Origin: Streptococcus suis
GTDB lineage: Bacteria; Bacillota; Bacilli; Lactobacillales; Streptococcaceae
Length of the DNA: 64,000 bases
Direction of reading: 5' to 3'
Assembly (NCBI RefSeq): GCF_016775005.1
Contig: NZ_JAEUXI010000007.1
Span: 1 to 64,000, forward strand
Shown here: positions 35,036 to 44,008 of the stretch, one piece after another
How positions within the stretch are numbered: position 1 is the stretch's first letter
Layout: each line of letters starts with the position of its first letter
Notes under the pieces: generated by a model
Told to the model about the DNA's origin: nothing
Databases searched by the model: none
The model's input: only the letters and a program-made list of their open reading frames with translations
Position numbers and translations under genes: made by a program

Positions 35036-35625
35036 TGTGTGTCCTCTGTAGTTAAAAATTTAATCATCGGCTCGCCAGCGTAGGTAAGGTCCCAAACAAA
35101 CCAAGCGAAGCACATCACACTTGACCATGGCTTACCTTGCTCGTCTAAAGGCTCTCCGTTACGCATAGGAGATACACGTTTGCTATGAACATACACATAT
35201 TTCAAAGGTGTATCTTTGAATAATTTCGCCCTAGCTTCCGTTTCCAAGAATTGTAATTTTGCAAACATAACAACTTGCTTATTAGCTACTGTTAGTGCTT
35301 TCTCTACAAACTCTTTTGCGAGTTTGAAAGGCGGATTCGTAATGACTACTTCTACTTGTTCAAAATCTTCTGTGAGAAAATTAACTCCGCCTTTACCAAA
35401 ACCTCTGTCAATTAAATCTGTTGCTCTGATTTCTGCATGAGGGAAATGTTCAACTAAGACTTTTACCAAATGTCCCTCTCCACAAGCTGGCTCTAAAAAT
35501 GTATTGAAATGTGATAGATCGTGATATTCAAGAAATAGCTTCGTTGCTACTTCAGGGGTTGCGTAATAGTCGTTCTGCTCGCGCTCCCGTAAACCTTTAC
35601 CTCCTGTAATCACTGCGTGATTCAT
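35032..35625 (-). CDS. Adenine-type DNA methyltransferase-like protein
   Basis: 197 residues with a SAM-binding motif FLEPACGEGHLVKVL and the catalytic NPPF, the order expected of N6-adenine/N4-cytosine methyltransferases. Short, without an obvious target recognition domain. Lies directly upstream of the cytosine methyltransferase in the same operon. Confidence 0.82.
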   Translation of the reverse strand: MNHAVITGGKGLREREQNDYYATPEVATKLFLEYHDLSHFNTFLEPACGEGHLVKVLVEHFPHAEIRATDLIDRGFGKGGVNFLTEDFEQVEVVITNPPFKLAKEFVEKALTVANKQVVMFAKLQFLETEARAKLFKDTPLKYVYVHSKRVSPMRNGEPLDEQGKPWSSVMCFAWFVWDLTYAGEPMIKFLTTEDTQ

Positions 35626-35864
35626 ATTTCTCCTTTCGTTCCCTCCAACTCCTCAATCAACCAATCCAAATGCTGTCTAGCTTTCTTCAAATCCTCAACA
35701 CCATTTTTTTGTTGGAACCGTAACAAGTACTTGATAACATTACCCCAGTAGTATGCACACTCACCTACCAAGTCTCCAATAAAATTCTTGACCACATCCA
35801 AGGCTTCCATACCATACTTGCCTTGGTAGTGTTTCGGTTTGGTCACATTGTCAAATCGTTCCAT
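35622..35864 (-). CDS. DUF3310 phage protein
   Basis: Eighty residues from ATG 35864, which has GGAGGAG upstream. The block KPKHYQGKYGMEALDVVKNFIG ... YYWGNVIKYLLRFQQKNGVEDLKKARQHLDWLI is the DUF3310 (SaV-like) family, found in many phages and sometimes labelled nucleotide kinase-like. Function unproven. Confidence 0.85.
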   Translation of the reverse strand: MERFDNVTKPKHYQGKYGMEALDVVKNFIGDLVGECAYYWGNVIKYLLRFQQKNGVEDLKKARQHLDWLIEELEGTKGEI

Positions 35865-36069
35865 TTGCTTTCTCCTCCAACCAATCAAATATCATTTCAA
35901 ATTGATTCATGACCAATCTGTCATTGTTATACTTCTTACTGATTTCCGCCATGGATACCACAACCCAGTTCCAGTATGCCTGCGTGTTGAACCCAACTTC
36001 TTGCATCTTCTGGTTACTGGCTCGCATCCAGTTCGGGACTTCTGTTTCAAAAAATTCAATGTAATTCAT
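35851..36069 (-). CDS. Hypothetical phage protein
   Basis: Seventy-two residues, rich in Trp/Asn (NYIEFFETEVPNWMRASNQKMQEVGFNTQAYWNWVV). Overlaps both neighbours by about 14 bases, so it belongs to the same operon. Not recognised. Confidence 0.6.
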   Translation of the reverse strand: MNYIEFFETEVPNWMRASNQKMQEVGFNTQAYWNWVVVSMAEISKKYNNDRLVMNQFEMIFDWLEEKANGTI

Positions 36070-36466
36070 CCAACACCTCTACTTTGATATAAATACCGAC
36101 TTGATCAGACCAAAACTTTTCGACAACCTCGCTAGCAACTTGGGCATCATCTTCCCAAAAACCAATGGCAGTCATACAGTCCTTTAACAACTTCTGCAGA
36201 TTGTCTGTATCTGGCTTAGTAGTCTTGTACTGGCCATGCTTTGATTTCTTCGTCCGCGGGAATAGCCACTTGACTGTCAGACGAACTGGACCCTGCAGCT
36301 TATCCGGAGGAACGTGCCTTGCCAACAATGCCTCGTACTTAGCTCTGGCATCTGCCAATTTTTCAGGCTCATAAAATTGTGGCTTACCGTTAACCATTCT
36401 TACTTGTTTTTGTTGGTGTGTCACGGTAGGTATTTTTTTCATTGGCAGGAAAAATTCAAGTACCAT
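36056..36466 (-). CDS. RusA-family Holliday junction resolvase
   Basis: 136 residues from ATG 36466 (MVLEFFLPMKKIPTVTH). The RusA signature with three acidic residues, KPDTDNLQKLLKDCMTAIGFWEDDAQV, is intact; the enzyme cleaves branched DNA during phage replication and packaging. Overlaps neighbours on both sides. Confidence 0.92.
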   Translation of the reverse strand: MVLEFFLPMKKIPTVTHQQKQVRMVNGKPQFYEPEKLADARAKYEALLARHVPPDKLQGPVRLTVKWLFPRTKKSKHGQYKTTKPDTDNLQKLLKDCMTAIGFWEDDAQVASEVVEKFWSDQVGIYIKVEVLDELH

Positions 36467-36710
36467 AATCCACCCCACGCCATCGACCTGTATCTGGATT
36501 ATAGACGATATAGCCAGCAGATTTTAATTGCTCCATTACCCAATCTTGAATTTCTGGAACGTCCGCTAACCATTTTAGTACTTGAGATTTTTCATGAGCA
36601 AAATCTTGCCCAGGCAATGTGTGATACAGAGGTGGCATATTTTTTGCGACTAACAATTTTTTTGAGCGTCGTTTATGCTTTTTATTTTTAACTTCTAGTG
36701 TCCTAGACAT
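36456..36710 (-). CDS. Hypothetical phage protein
   Basis: Eighty-four residues with a strongly basic N-terminus (NKKHKRRSKKLLVAKN) and a C-terminal part ending YIVYNPDTGRWRGVDYGT. Might bind nucleic acid by charge. No family recognised. Confidence 0.6.
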   Translation of the reverse strand: MSRTLEVKNKKHKRRSKKLLVAKNMPPLYHTLPGQDFAHEKSQVLKWLADVPEIQDWVMEQLKSAGYIVYNPDTGRWRGVDYGT

Positions 36711-36839
36711 ATTTATTTTACCTTTCCATATTTTTATTTTCGCCTTAAGTCCAGAGTGAAGGACAGGGTTACAGGGTTACAAGGGGCGGATGCATAGCCC
36801 CCTTGTTCCTGTACCTGTTCTTCTGGACCTCTAGGGACA

Positions 36840-37095
36840 TTTCCCAAATATCTACACTACAGAGTAGTTAGATATTCTGTCCCTCGGTTTGTCCCTCATT
36901 TTCTCCAGTTTGTCCCTAATCATTCAAACCCGCATGGTTGAGCGATTTCTTAGGGACATTTTCCAATTTGTCTGTTGTCCGAAACTATAATTTGGGACAC
37001 AGGGACATTTTCCAGTTTGTCTGTGATTTTGGACAGACAAATTGGGATTTTTTCTCCAGTTTGTCCCCCCAATTTGTCCCCAATTTGTCCCTGTC
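36840..37095. repeat. Iteron tract, candidate phage replication origin
   Basis: This 390-base gene-free gap (36711-37097) carries TTTGTCCC at 36888, 36909, 37060, 37073 and 37084, TTTGTC at 36967 and 37016, two long copies of AGGGACATTTTCCA (36952, 37001) and inverted GGGACA copies; an imperfect palindrome sits at 36846-36875. Repeated sites beside a primase-helicase gene are the usual make-up of a phage origin. The first 130 bases (36711-36840) hold two ACAGGGTT copies but nothing else. Confidence 0.6.
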
Positions 37096-37097
37096 CC

Positions 37098-39362
37098 CTA
37101 GCTATTATTTATAGGCAATATTTGACCTTTTTCAACTTCAAATTGACCTGTATTTTTTAGCCATCTTCGGACTGTTTTTTCGCTCACTGGTTTTTCTTCT
37201 GTCGAAAAATATTCCACTACTGCATCAACTGTCACAGGCTCAAGACCATCATCTAGGATTTGGATTGCATTTATAAGTTTTTCTTGCTTATCCTTCGCAG
37301 ACTCTTTCTTAGCTTTTGGGCCTTTATCAAGATTCTTCTGCCAGTTCGGTTTGCTTTCCTCCAACTGAATGTCAGCCAGCACACCCGATGTATCCACGCT
37401 ATGCACTGGGTAACTAAACCACATGTTGACTGGCTTAAACTTGGCAAACTCACGCAGCGTACCTTCCACACGCCATGCGGTCGAAATTTCTACCGCATGC
37501 ACGACCTTGGCAATCTCGTCTGTATAGACCTTGCGGACCAGCACATCTCTGATGGCCTTCTCGAAGTGATCACGCATCTGTACCCTGCTTTCCAAGTCAT
37601 CTAAGCTAACATACTGCTGGTAGTAGTCCAAGGCACGCTCTTGCAGGGCTCTTTGGTAAATAGCACAGGTAGCTTTATCAGACCGCATCTTAATCAAGTC
37701 ATCTGTCAACTCTAGCTCTACCAAGTCAATCAACGCATCTGGATCACGAGCGAACACTCCCGAGCCACTGGCACGGTCCATGGACTTCTTTCCACCTTGA
37801 CTGCCTTTTGAGTGATGGTGGCAGTAAATCACGCTACAACCAAGTTCAGTTGCTACCTTGTCGAATTGATTGGTAAAATGGGCCATTTGGTCTGCTGAGT
37901 TTTCATCGCCCGTCAAGACCTTATAGATAGGGTCGATGATGACTGCAATGTAGTCTTTTTTCAAGGCCCTACGGATGAGCTTCGGTGCCAACTTATCCAT
38001 TGGCACAGTCTTCCCACGCAGGTTCCAGAGGTCAATATTTTGGATATTGTTAGCTGGCACACCCATGGCAGTATAGACATCCTTAAAGCGATGCAAGGCT
38101 GACGGTCTGTCCAGCTCTAGATTGACATAAAGGACCTTGCCCTTAGTACACTCCCAGCCAAGCCACTTGATGCCCTCAGCGATTGCGATTGAGAGCTCAA
38201 TCAAGGCAAACGACTTCCCTGCCTTAGATGGACCAGCCATGAGTAGTTTGTGGCCTTGTCTGAGCACGCCTCTGATAAGCTCTGGCGCTAACTCTGGCAT
38301 ATTCTCCCAAGAGTCTGATAGGCCTTCTGGATCTGGCAAATCATCGTTCAAATCCTCAATCCATTGGTACCATTCTTCATAATTGGTCTTACCAATATTT
38401 GTATCAATCAAAAACTGCTTCTTGCCGTTGCGCATGATACCTGGCATCCGTGACAATCGGCTAGGATTTCGGTTCTGGGTATCAATGTCCAGCCCGTTCT
38501 TCTTACAGATTTGGTAGATGTAGTCCACACGCTTACGGTATTCTTGATAATCTCTGGCATCTACTTTGACGATAGCGTGCAGGGATTTCTTCCCGCTGTG
38601 AACTAAGGCAGCAATCGGCAATTCCAGCTCTTTAAATAAAGCGTACTGCTTTCCTAATTCCATGCTGTCGGATTCGACCAAGGCATATCGGAAGTCAGTC
38701 ACGTTGTCATTCTTGACACCTTTGCTGTCCAACGGATTGAAGCGAATCCAAGCACCAGCCTCTTCCTTGTAGTCACCAAAGACCGCACCGATGTCACCGT
38801 TACAGCCTTGTAAGAGTTGAATCAACTCTCCAGCCGTCCTATCAAACGCACCTTGCGTAGGCTTGTATACAGGACCGTTATCAGTATCAATCTGATAGGT
38901 CTGCGTGACATAACCAACATAATCTGTGCTGTTAAAGATTGTTTCCAAGTAAGTAATCAACTCTTGGACCGGTGCCCAGTTTGAAGGCTCTCTAACCTCT
39001 TTCGATTCGACCCAGTTCTTATCAACAATCTTATAATCACGGTCGATTGTGTCATTCCAGCCCAATTCATGAGCATCGTCAGTCATTTTAAATTCAGACA
39101 CCCAGCCATTGTCTTTGGCCATTTGTGTGATGGTCGCTCCAGTCACAGTTCCCAGACCACCTCCTTGGAAGCTGTCCCACTTCTTAAAACACTCTCCACG
39201 CTTATATCTAACGGGGTCCTTCTGTGACCATACATCCCAATCCATTGCTGTGTAGCCCTCTTGCTTAAGGGCAAATCCAACATTAACCCAGTCCTGATAT
39301 GACAGAGTGGCTGGGTTAATATAATCAAGCAATGGGATGAGGTCAAATTCTCTTTCTGTCAT
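37098..39362 (-). CDS. Primase-helicase replication protein
   Basis: A 754-residue multi-domain protein. Residues about 1-90 form a PriCT_2-like domain (PATLSYQDWVNVGFALKQEG); about 215-335 resemble a primase core (LVESDSMELGKQYALFKELELPIAALVHSGKKSLHAIVKVDA); about 365-560 is a RepA/AAA_25 ATPase with Walker A GPSKAGKS and Walker B-type VIIDPIYKV; the C-terminus has a winged-helix stretch. It probably initiates and primes phage replication at the iteron tract directly downstream of its stop. Confidence 0.88.
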   Translation of the reverse strand: MTEREFDLIPLLDYINPATLSYQDWVNVGFALKQEGYTAMDWDVWSQKDPVRYKRGECFKKWDSFQGGGLGTVTGATITQMAKDNGWVSEFKMTDDAHELGWNDTIDRDYKIVDKNWVESKEVREPSNWAPVQELITYLETIFNSTDYVGYVTQTYQIDTDNGPVYKPTQGAFDRTAGELIQLLQGCNGDIGAVFGDYKEEAGAWIRFNPLDSKGVKNDNVTDFRYALVESDSMELGKQYALFKELELPIAALVHSGKKSLHAIVKVDARDYQEYRKRVDYIYQICKKNGLDIDTQNRNPSRLSRMPGIMRNGKKQFLIDTNIGKTNYEEWYQWIEDLNDDLPDPEGLSDSWENMPELAPELIRGVLRQGHKLLMAGPSKAGKSFALIELSIAIAEGIKWLGWECTKGKVLYVNLELDRPSALHRFKDVYTAMGVPANNIQNIDLWNLRGKTVPMDKLAPKLIRRALKKDYIAVIIDPIYKVLTGDENSADQMAHFTNQFDKVATELGCSVIYCHHHSKGSQGGKKSMDRASGSGVFARDPDALIDLVELELTDDLIKMRSDKATCAIYQRALQERALDYYQQYVSLDDLESRVQMRDHFEKAIRDVLVRKVYTDEIAKVVHAVEISTAWRVEGTLREFAKFKPVNMWFSYPVHSVDTSGVLADIQLEESKPNWQKNLDKGPKAKKESAKDKQEKLINAIQILDDGLEPVTVDAVVEYFSTEEKPVSEKTVRRWLKNTGQFEVEKGQILPINNS

Positions 39363-39370
39363 TTACTCTC

Positions 39371-40954
39371 CTATCCTGGTTGATATTCTTCTGGCACGAT
39401 GCCATTTGGCATTCTCCAACCATTGGCAGAGATACGGTCTATCATATTACTAGCCGCTTCAAACGACCACATACCGACACTCTTAAAACCACGTTGCTCC
39501 AGAAATCTAATCTGCTTCGGTGTGGTCAAGCCTTCTAATTGTCGTTTTTTCAATCGGTCAAGGTACAGACTAGCCTTACCAGCATTATCGATATTGTCTG
39601 CAAAAATGCCGAACTTTTCCAAGGCGCTGAGCTGACTTTTAGAAGGTGGTGCCTGCTCCCAACCAAACGACGGTACAAAGCTTGATAAATCTTCCGCATG
39701 GATGGACATTTCAAACTGCAACGGATCCACCAGCTTGCGCTTGCGTTTTCGCATTTCTTCCAGCTCCTTAGCTAGTGCTTCTTCACGTTGAGCTACTACA
39801 TCTTCTGCTGATTTGACTTCTAACTCTTCAATGTCAAAGAGTGCACCAGCTTCTTCTTCCATGTTCTCGACCATCTTCTTAGCTACTTCTTCTGTGCCTG
39901 CGATAAGATGAGCAGGTCGGCAGAGCTCATGTCGCTCCGTGTGCCACAGGAAATCCAACAGCAATAGATTTTCTTTACCTGGAAATAAACGAGTGCCACG
40001 CCCGACCATTTGGCTATACAGGGCCCGCACCTTAGTCGGTCTAAGCACGACTACACAATCAACTGACGGGCAATCCCAGCCCTCTGTCAAGAGCATAGAG
40101 TTACAAAGTACGTTGTACTTATCCTTGTCAAAGTCTTCCAAGACCTCCGCACGATCCTTGGACTCTCCGTTAACTTCAGCAGCTCGAAACCCTTTAGCAT
40201 TTAAGATGTCACGAAACTTTTGCGATGTCTTGACCAAGGGCAGAAATACCACGGTCTTACGGTCTGCACATTGTTTGACCATTTCGTCAGCTATCTGCTC
40301 AAGGTATGGATCTAGTGCAGTACCAAGGTCGCTCGCTTTGAAATCTCCCGACTGCATAGATACACTTGATAGGTCCAAGGTCAAGGGAATTGTCACAGCA
40401 GTAATCTTTGACAGGTAGCCAGACTTGATAGCCTGCACCAAGGAATACTCATAGGCTAGACTGTCGAAATACTGCCCTAAATTTCGCTTGTCGCCTCGGT
40501 CGGGTGTAGCAGTAACACCAAGAACATTGCTGTCGTCAAAATGTTGTAAGACACGCTGATAGCCATCTGAGATAGCGTGGTGGGCTTCGTCGATGATAAT
40601 GGTATCGAAGTAATTCGGTGGAAATTGACTCAACCGCTTCTCACGTTGCAGGGTCTGTACCGACCCGACCACAACCCGAAACCATGAGCCGATAGAGGTG
40701 CTTTCTGCCTTTTCCAGAGCTGTGCCCAGCCCAGTTGCAGTCATTAACTTATCAGAGGCCTGTTCCAGCAATTCCGACCTATGAGCAAGGACGAGCACAC
40801 GCTCGCCCATACGCACACGGTCTTCAATGATTTTGGAAAAGACAATCGTTTTACCGCACCCTGTTGGCAGGACCAATAATGTCCGCTTGCGACCTGATTG
40901 CCATTCCTGCTGGACTGCACCACGAGCCTCCTCTTGATAATCTCGTAGTTGCAT
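39371..40954 (-). CDS. SF2 DEAD/DEAH-box helicase
   Basis: 527 residues with motif I LPTGCGKT, motif II IIIDEAHH, motif III TATP and the C-terminal helicase motif QMVGRGTRL. Such helicases accompany primase and ssDNA-binding genes in streptococcal phages. Eight bases before the primase gene start. Confidence 0.92.
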   Translation of the reverse strand: MQLRDYQEEARGAVQQEWQSGRKRTLLVLPTGCGKTIVFSKIIEDRVRMGERVLVLAHRSELLEQASDKLMTATGLGTALEKAESTSIGSWFRVVVGSVQTLQREKRLSQFPPNYFDTIIIDEAHHAISDGYQRVLQHFDDSNVLGVTATPDRGDKRNLGQYFDSLAYEYSLVQAIKSGYLSKITAVTIPLTLDLSSVSMQSGDFKASDLGTALDPYLEQIADEMVKQCADRKTVVFLPLVKTSQKFRDILNAKGFRAAEVNGESKDRAEVLEDFDKDKYNVLCNSMLLTEGWDCPSVDCVVVLRPTKVRALYSQMVGRGTRLFPGKENLLLLDFLWHTERHELCRPAHLIAGTEEVAKKMVENMEEEAGALFDIEELEVKSAEDVVAQREEALAKELEEMRKRKRKLVDPLQFEMSIHAEDLSSFVPSFGWEQAPPSKSQLSALEKFGIFADNIDNAGKASLYLDRLKKRQLEGLTTPKQIRFLEQRGFKSVGMWSFEAASNMIDRISANGWRMPNGIVPEEYQPG

Positions 40955-40963
40955 CTACACCTC

Positions 40964-41527
40964 CTAAAATCCTGCAAAGCCACCTTGAGCAGGTTGTGTC
41001 GGCTGTGTTGGTTGTTGGTATTGTGCTTGTGGTTGTTGATAAGCAGGTTGTTGTGGCTGACCAGCATTTAGCACTTTAGACCAATCAACATCATCTGCAT
41101 AGATCATAGACTTGATATTGTCAAATTCCTGGTCAGCATATTTACCAGTCCCTTTGCGTTTGTTAACACTACAAACACCTTTAGCGCCAATAATGTTCCA
41201 GTTCATGCGCAATGGCTCACCATGTTTCTTCTGGCCAATCGCACCGAAGAACGCTGACAACATTCCTTCTGTTGATGTGTGCAGGAATAGATTGTGCTTC
41301 AGTTGTGCTGTGCCTTCAGCAGTTTCAATCTCGATAGATACAACTGCTTTGTTACATGCAGGTAGCTTTCCTGGATTTTGAGGATTAGGCGTGTGACGGG
41401 TTCGTTCGATACCCGTCACCGTAAATTGATAATCGCCTGGAGTAAGTGTGACGAATCCGCCACCATCCAAGGTAATTTCATCTTCCCATCCAAGTTCGCG
41501 TTCTGGTTGATTGTATTGTTGTGTCAT
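40964..41527 (-). CDS. DUF669 (ssDNA-binding-like) protein
   Basis: 187 residues; the first 150 match DUF669 (DGGGFVTLTPGDYQFTVTGIERTRHT; AIGQKKHGEPLRMNW) and the tail is a low-complexity Gln/Pro segment ending in GGFAGF, which looks like the flexible tail of single-stranded DNA-binding proteins. Likely part of the phage replication/recombination set. Confidence 0.85.
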   Translation of the reverse strand: MTQQYNQPERELGWEDEITLDGGGFVTLTPGDYQFTVTGIERTRHTPNPQNPGKLPACNKAVVSIEIETAEGTAQLKHNLFLHTSTEGMLSAFFGAIGQKKHGEPLRMNWNIIGAKGVCSVNKRKGTGKYADQEFDNIKSMIYADDVDWSKVLNAGQPQQPAYQQPQAQYQQPTQPTQPAQGGFAGF

Positions 41528-41545
41528 TCTGATATTCTCCTTTAA

Positions 41546-42280
41546 TTAAGCTAAGATTGTGATGTTGGCTTGTTCGCCAAGTTTAGATTTTAAGTAAGTA
41601 GCAATGTTATTAATTGCATCCAGTTTCCATTTGCCACCATCAGCTTCAAACAAGGCCATGTAGCCTGCTTTGTCGATGCGATAGATAAACTGGCTAGCAG
41701 GTTGTTCCACCTCTGCAAATGTCCGATATGGTCGCAAAGTAACAGGGTTTGGTGCTTTGGCTTGACCAAGGCTTGCTACACCCGTCTTGATAGTTGCAGT
41801 TTGGCTCACACCGTTATCAACAATTTCTGTACCATTGTCAATCTTCAAGGCACTAGCAAATTCAAGGACTGTGCCACGGTCTTCTGCGTCTACAAATCGA
41901 GACTGCAGCATGATGTTAAAGTCAGATGCTTCTTCATATCGTCCAAAATGGATGTCTGGTGTCATTGATTTAACTTCGACCAATCTCGCACGATTTGCAT
42001 CTTTATCCAGCTCTTCGTAAACAATTACTTCTTTTGGACTTTCAACAATAACCAATACGCGCTTGTTTCCTAGCTGATCCAAATCAGTCTTCAGATAATC
42101 TACTAGACTATCTAAGGTATTAAGATAAAGTCGAGGCGGAATTGGTCTAGTATCCAGCTCTCTCAAAGAGTGTACATTTCCGTCATAGTAGAGTTTGCCA
42201 TTGTCTGCAGCAATAATTTTTTCTTCTTTGTTTGCCAGCTTTACTGCATATTCCAACGCATCTTTAATGTTTTCTGTCAT
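41546..42280 (-). CDS. Phage replication-region protein, unknown
   Basis: 244 residues, acidic N-terminus with MTENIKDALEYAVKLANKEEKI. It resembles phage proteins grouped as DUF2303/YfdQ-like, but I cannot confirm it. It lies between the DUF669 gene and a small acidic protein in the same operon, so a role in DNA metabolism is plausible. Confidence 0.6.
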   Translation of the reverse strand: MTENIKDALEYAVKLANKEEKIIAADNGKLYYDGNVHSLRELDTRPIPPRLYLNTLDSLVDYLKTDLDQLGNKRVLVIVESPKEVIVYEELDKDANRARLVEVKSMTPDIHFGRYEEASDFNIMLQSRFVDAEDRGTVLEFASALKIDNGTEIVDNGVSQTATIKTGVASLGQAKAPNPVTLRPYRTFAEVEQPASQFIYRIDKAGYMALFEADGGKWKLDAINNIATYLKSKLGEQANITILA

Positions 42281-42281
42281 C

Positions 42282-42701
42282 TTAGTTACCTACTTTCTTT
42301 TTGTTAAAATCAATTACATCTTCATTGATCCCTTTTTCGATTTCTTCTACTGGTTGTCCAATATCTGTGCGAAGCTGTGCCTTGTCATCAAAATACATTT
42401 GACCAGGCATGTTACTCTTAAGCTCGTTCGCATAAGTCTTGCCGTCTTTCTTGCCGACAAGCACTGTAGTAGCAACACCTGTTTGTGGTGCAAGCGTGGA
42501 TTTAACATCCATGCTTGTGCTGACCACTTCTCGACTATCATCAGCCTTCATGGTTAGCGTGATGACTAGCTTACGAGCAACCTTGCTATCAGTATTTGGA
42601 TCAAGGATATTGTCGAAGACTTTCTCCAATTCCCTATCAACCTTTTCCTGCAATCCACCCTCACCGAGAGCAGACAAGTCCAACTTAATTGTTTTATCCA
42701 T
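42282..42701 (-). CDS. Phage replication-region protein, replication terminator-like
   Basis: 139 residues (LDLSALGEGGLQEKVDRELEKVFDNILDPNTD...). Proteins of this pattern are often annotated as replication terminator protein in streptococcal phages; evidence for that role is weak. Directly follows the Sak4-like gene. Confidence 0.6.
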   Translation of the reverse strand: MDKTIKLDLSALGEGGLQEKVDRELEKVFDNILDPNTDSKVARKLVITLTMKADDSREVVSTSMDVKSTLAPQTGVATTVLVGKKDGKTYANELKSNMPGQMYFDDKAQLRTDIGQPVEEIEKGINEDVIDFNKKKVGN

Positions 42702-42748
42702 TTAGCTTTAACCTCGCTATCATTTCTAAGACCCAAAACGGTCTGAAT

Positions 42749-43831
42749 CTAATTACCTTCGACTGTAAAGGGCATTTCTGGATTAGTCCGTACTTTTGTG
42801 TTGATAACATTCAGCACCTTATCCCAGACAGTCACCATGTATTCCCAGTAGCCTGCATCAATCGCTTCTACTTGTGTGCCAAGCGGGTAGATACCATTGA
42901 CGTATGTAGCCTGTAAAACCTCATCTTGCGTGACATTACTACCAATCATCAAATCACGTAGACTTTGTGGAATTAGCGGACTGATGTCCGATGTCGGTGC
43001 TGATTGTACTGTTTGGTCTGCTCCCGACATTTGTGTCGGTTTCTCTACATGTGAGGGTTCATGTGCGGGTTGTTCCTGCACTGGTATGGATTGTGGCTGC
43101 GCTTGTGTCGAAAAGATGTGCGCAATCCCAGCAAAGTCCATAGGCAGTTCTTCTGGCAAGTTGTGACGATTCTTGGCGTCCCAGCTTGGTGAATGCGTAG
43201 TCTGCATGACACGCTGACCACCCTGCGCCTTCTGCTTCTTGGTCTTGTCATCAGTTACGATGAATGTTTTGTAGTTGAGAAACAAGACCATATCAGCCCA
43301 TTCCTTGACCTTGGCAGATACGTTGGTTTCCGTCTTTTTGTTGCTCAACTTGAGCTCGTAGCGGTCATATCCACCTAATTCGTCGGGCTTGGTAAATTTC
43401 TTTACCTGGGCATGAGCAGTTAGCACCACGTTGATACCAAGCTCCACAAGCTCCTGCAGTCTGTCCAATAGTCGTCCAATTTCTTCAATGAGATAGGTGT
43501 AGCCACTGCCCCAACCAAAGTCTTCGATACCGCTCTTGCCGTGCTGAGCGCAGATGTATTGCAATGCCAAGGCTTCTGCCCAGTCAATCGTGTCAATGAC
43601 CAAGGTCTGACAGATTGTCGGATTAGCTTTGACAAATGCGATGTGATTCATGAGCATGGTCCAGCTAGTTGGCTTGTCAGCCCGTGCCACATCCATATTA
43701 TCTGTGGACCCTTCGGTGTCAATAAAGAGCGGATTGGGAAATTGAGCCGCTAGACTAGACTTGCCAATCCCCTCTGGACCATAGATGACCACACGTTGGG
43801 CCCGCGCTCGTTTACCTTTTGTAATTTGCAT
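42749..43831 (-). CDS. Sak4-like RecA-fold ATPase
   Basis: 360 residues. AAA_24 domain with Walker A GPEGIGKSS (about 18-26), Walker B TLVIDTIDW and a conserved LTAHAQVK. Phage proteins of this type (Sak4 group) work with single-stranded DNA-binding proteins in strand annealing. The C-terminal 110 residues are a Pro/Gln-rich linker and a small tail domain. Confidence 0.85.
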   Translation of the reverse strand: MQITKGKRARAQRVVIYGPEGIGKSSLAAQFPNPLFIDTEGSTDNMDVARADKPTSWTMLMNHIAFVKANPTICQTLVIDTIDWAEALALQYICAQHGKSGIEDFGWGSGYTYLIEEIGRLLDRLQELVELGINVVLTAHAQVKKFTKPDELGGYDRYELKLSNKKTETNVSAKVKEWADMVLFLNYKTFIVTDDKTKKQKAQGGQRVMQTTHSPSWDAKNRHNLPEELPMDFAGIAHIFSTQAQPQSIPVQEQPAHEPSHVEKPTQMSGADQTVQSAPTSDISPLIPQSLRDLMIGSNVTQDEVLQATYVNGIYPLGTQVEAIDAGYWEYMVTVWDKVLNVINTKVRTNPEMPFTVEGN

Positions 43832-44004
43832 TAGCTTTCCTCCGTTTCTACTTCCCCTACGTATTGGATATCTACTTTATATCTGCCACGTAGTGATCGC
43901 TGTTTCTTCTCATAAAAAGATATAGCCTCATCTTCTGTGTCAAATAACCAATGACCGTCTGGATAAGTATCAAAATATTGTTGTACTTTATATTTTTTTG
44001 CCAT
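43831..44004 (-). CDS. Small hypothetical phage protein
   Basis: Fifty-seven residues from ATG 44004 (MAKKYKVQQYFDTYPDGHWLF). The reading frame extends upstream but overlaps the SMC-like gene, so the later ATG is chosen. No family known. Confidence 0.6.
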   Translation of the reverse strand: MAKKYKVQQYFDTYPDGHWLFDTEDEAISFYEKKQRSLRGRYKVDIQYVGEVETEES

Positions 44005-44008
44005 TATT

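Noticed and set aside
36846..36875. CRISPR-like repeats in the 36.8-37.1 kb tract
   Set aside because: Repeats are short and unevenly spaced with no spacer structure; iterons fit better.
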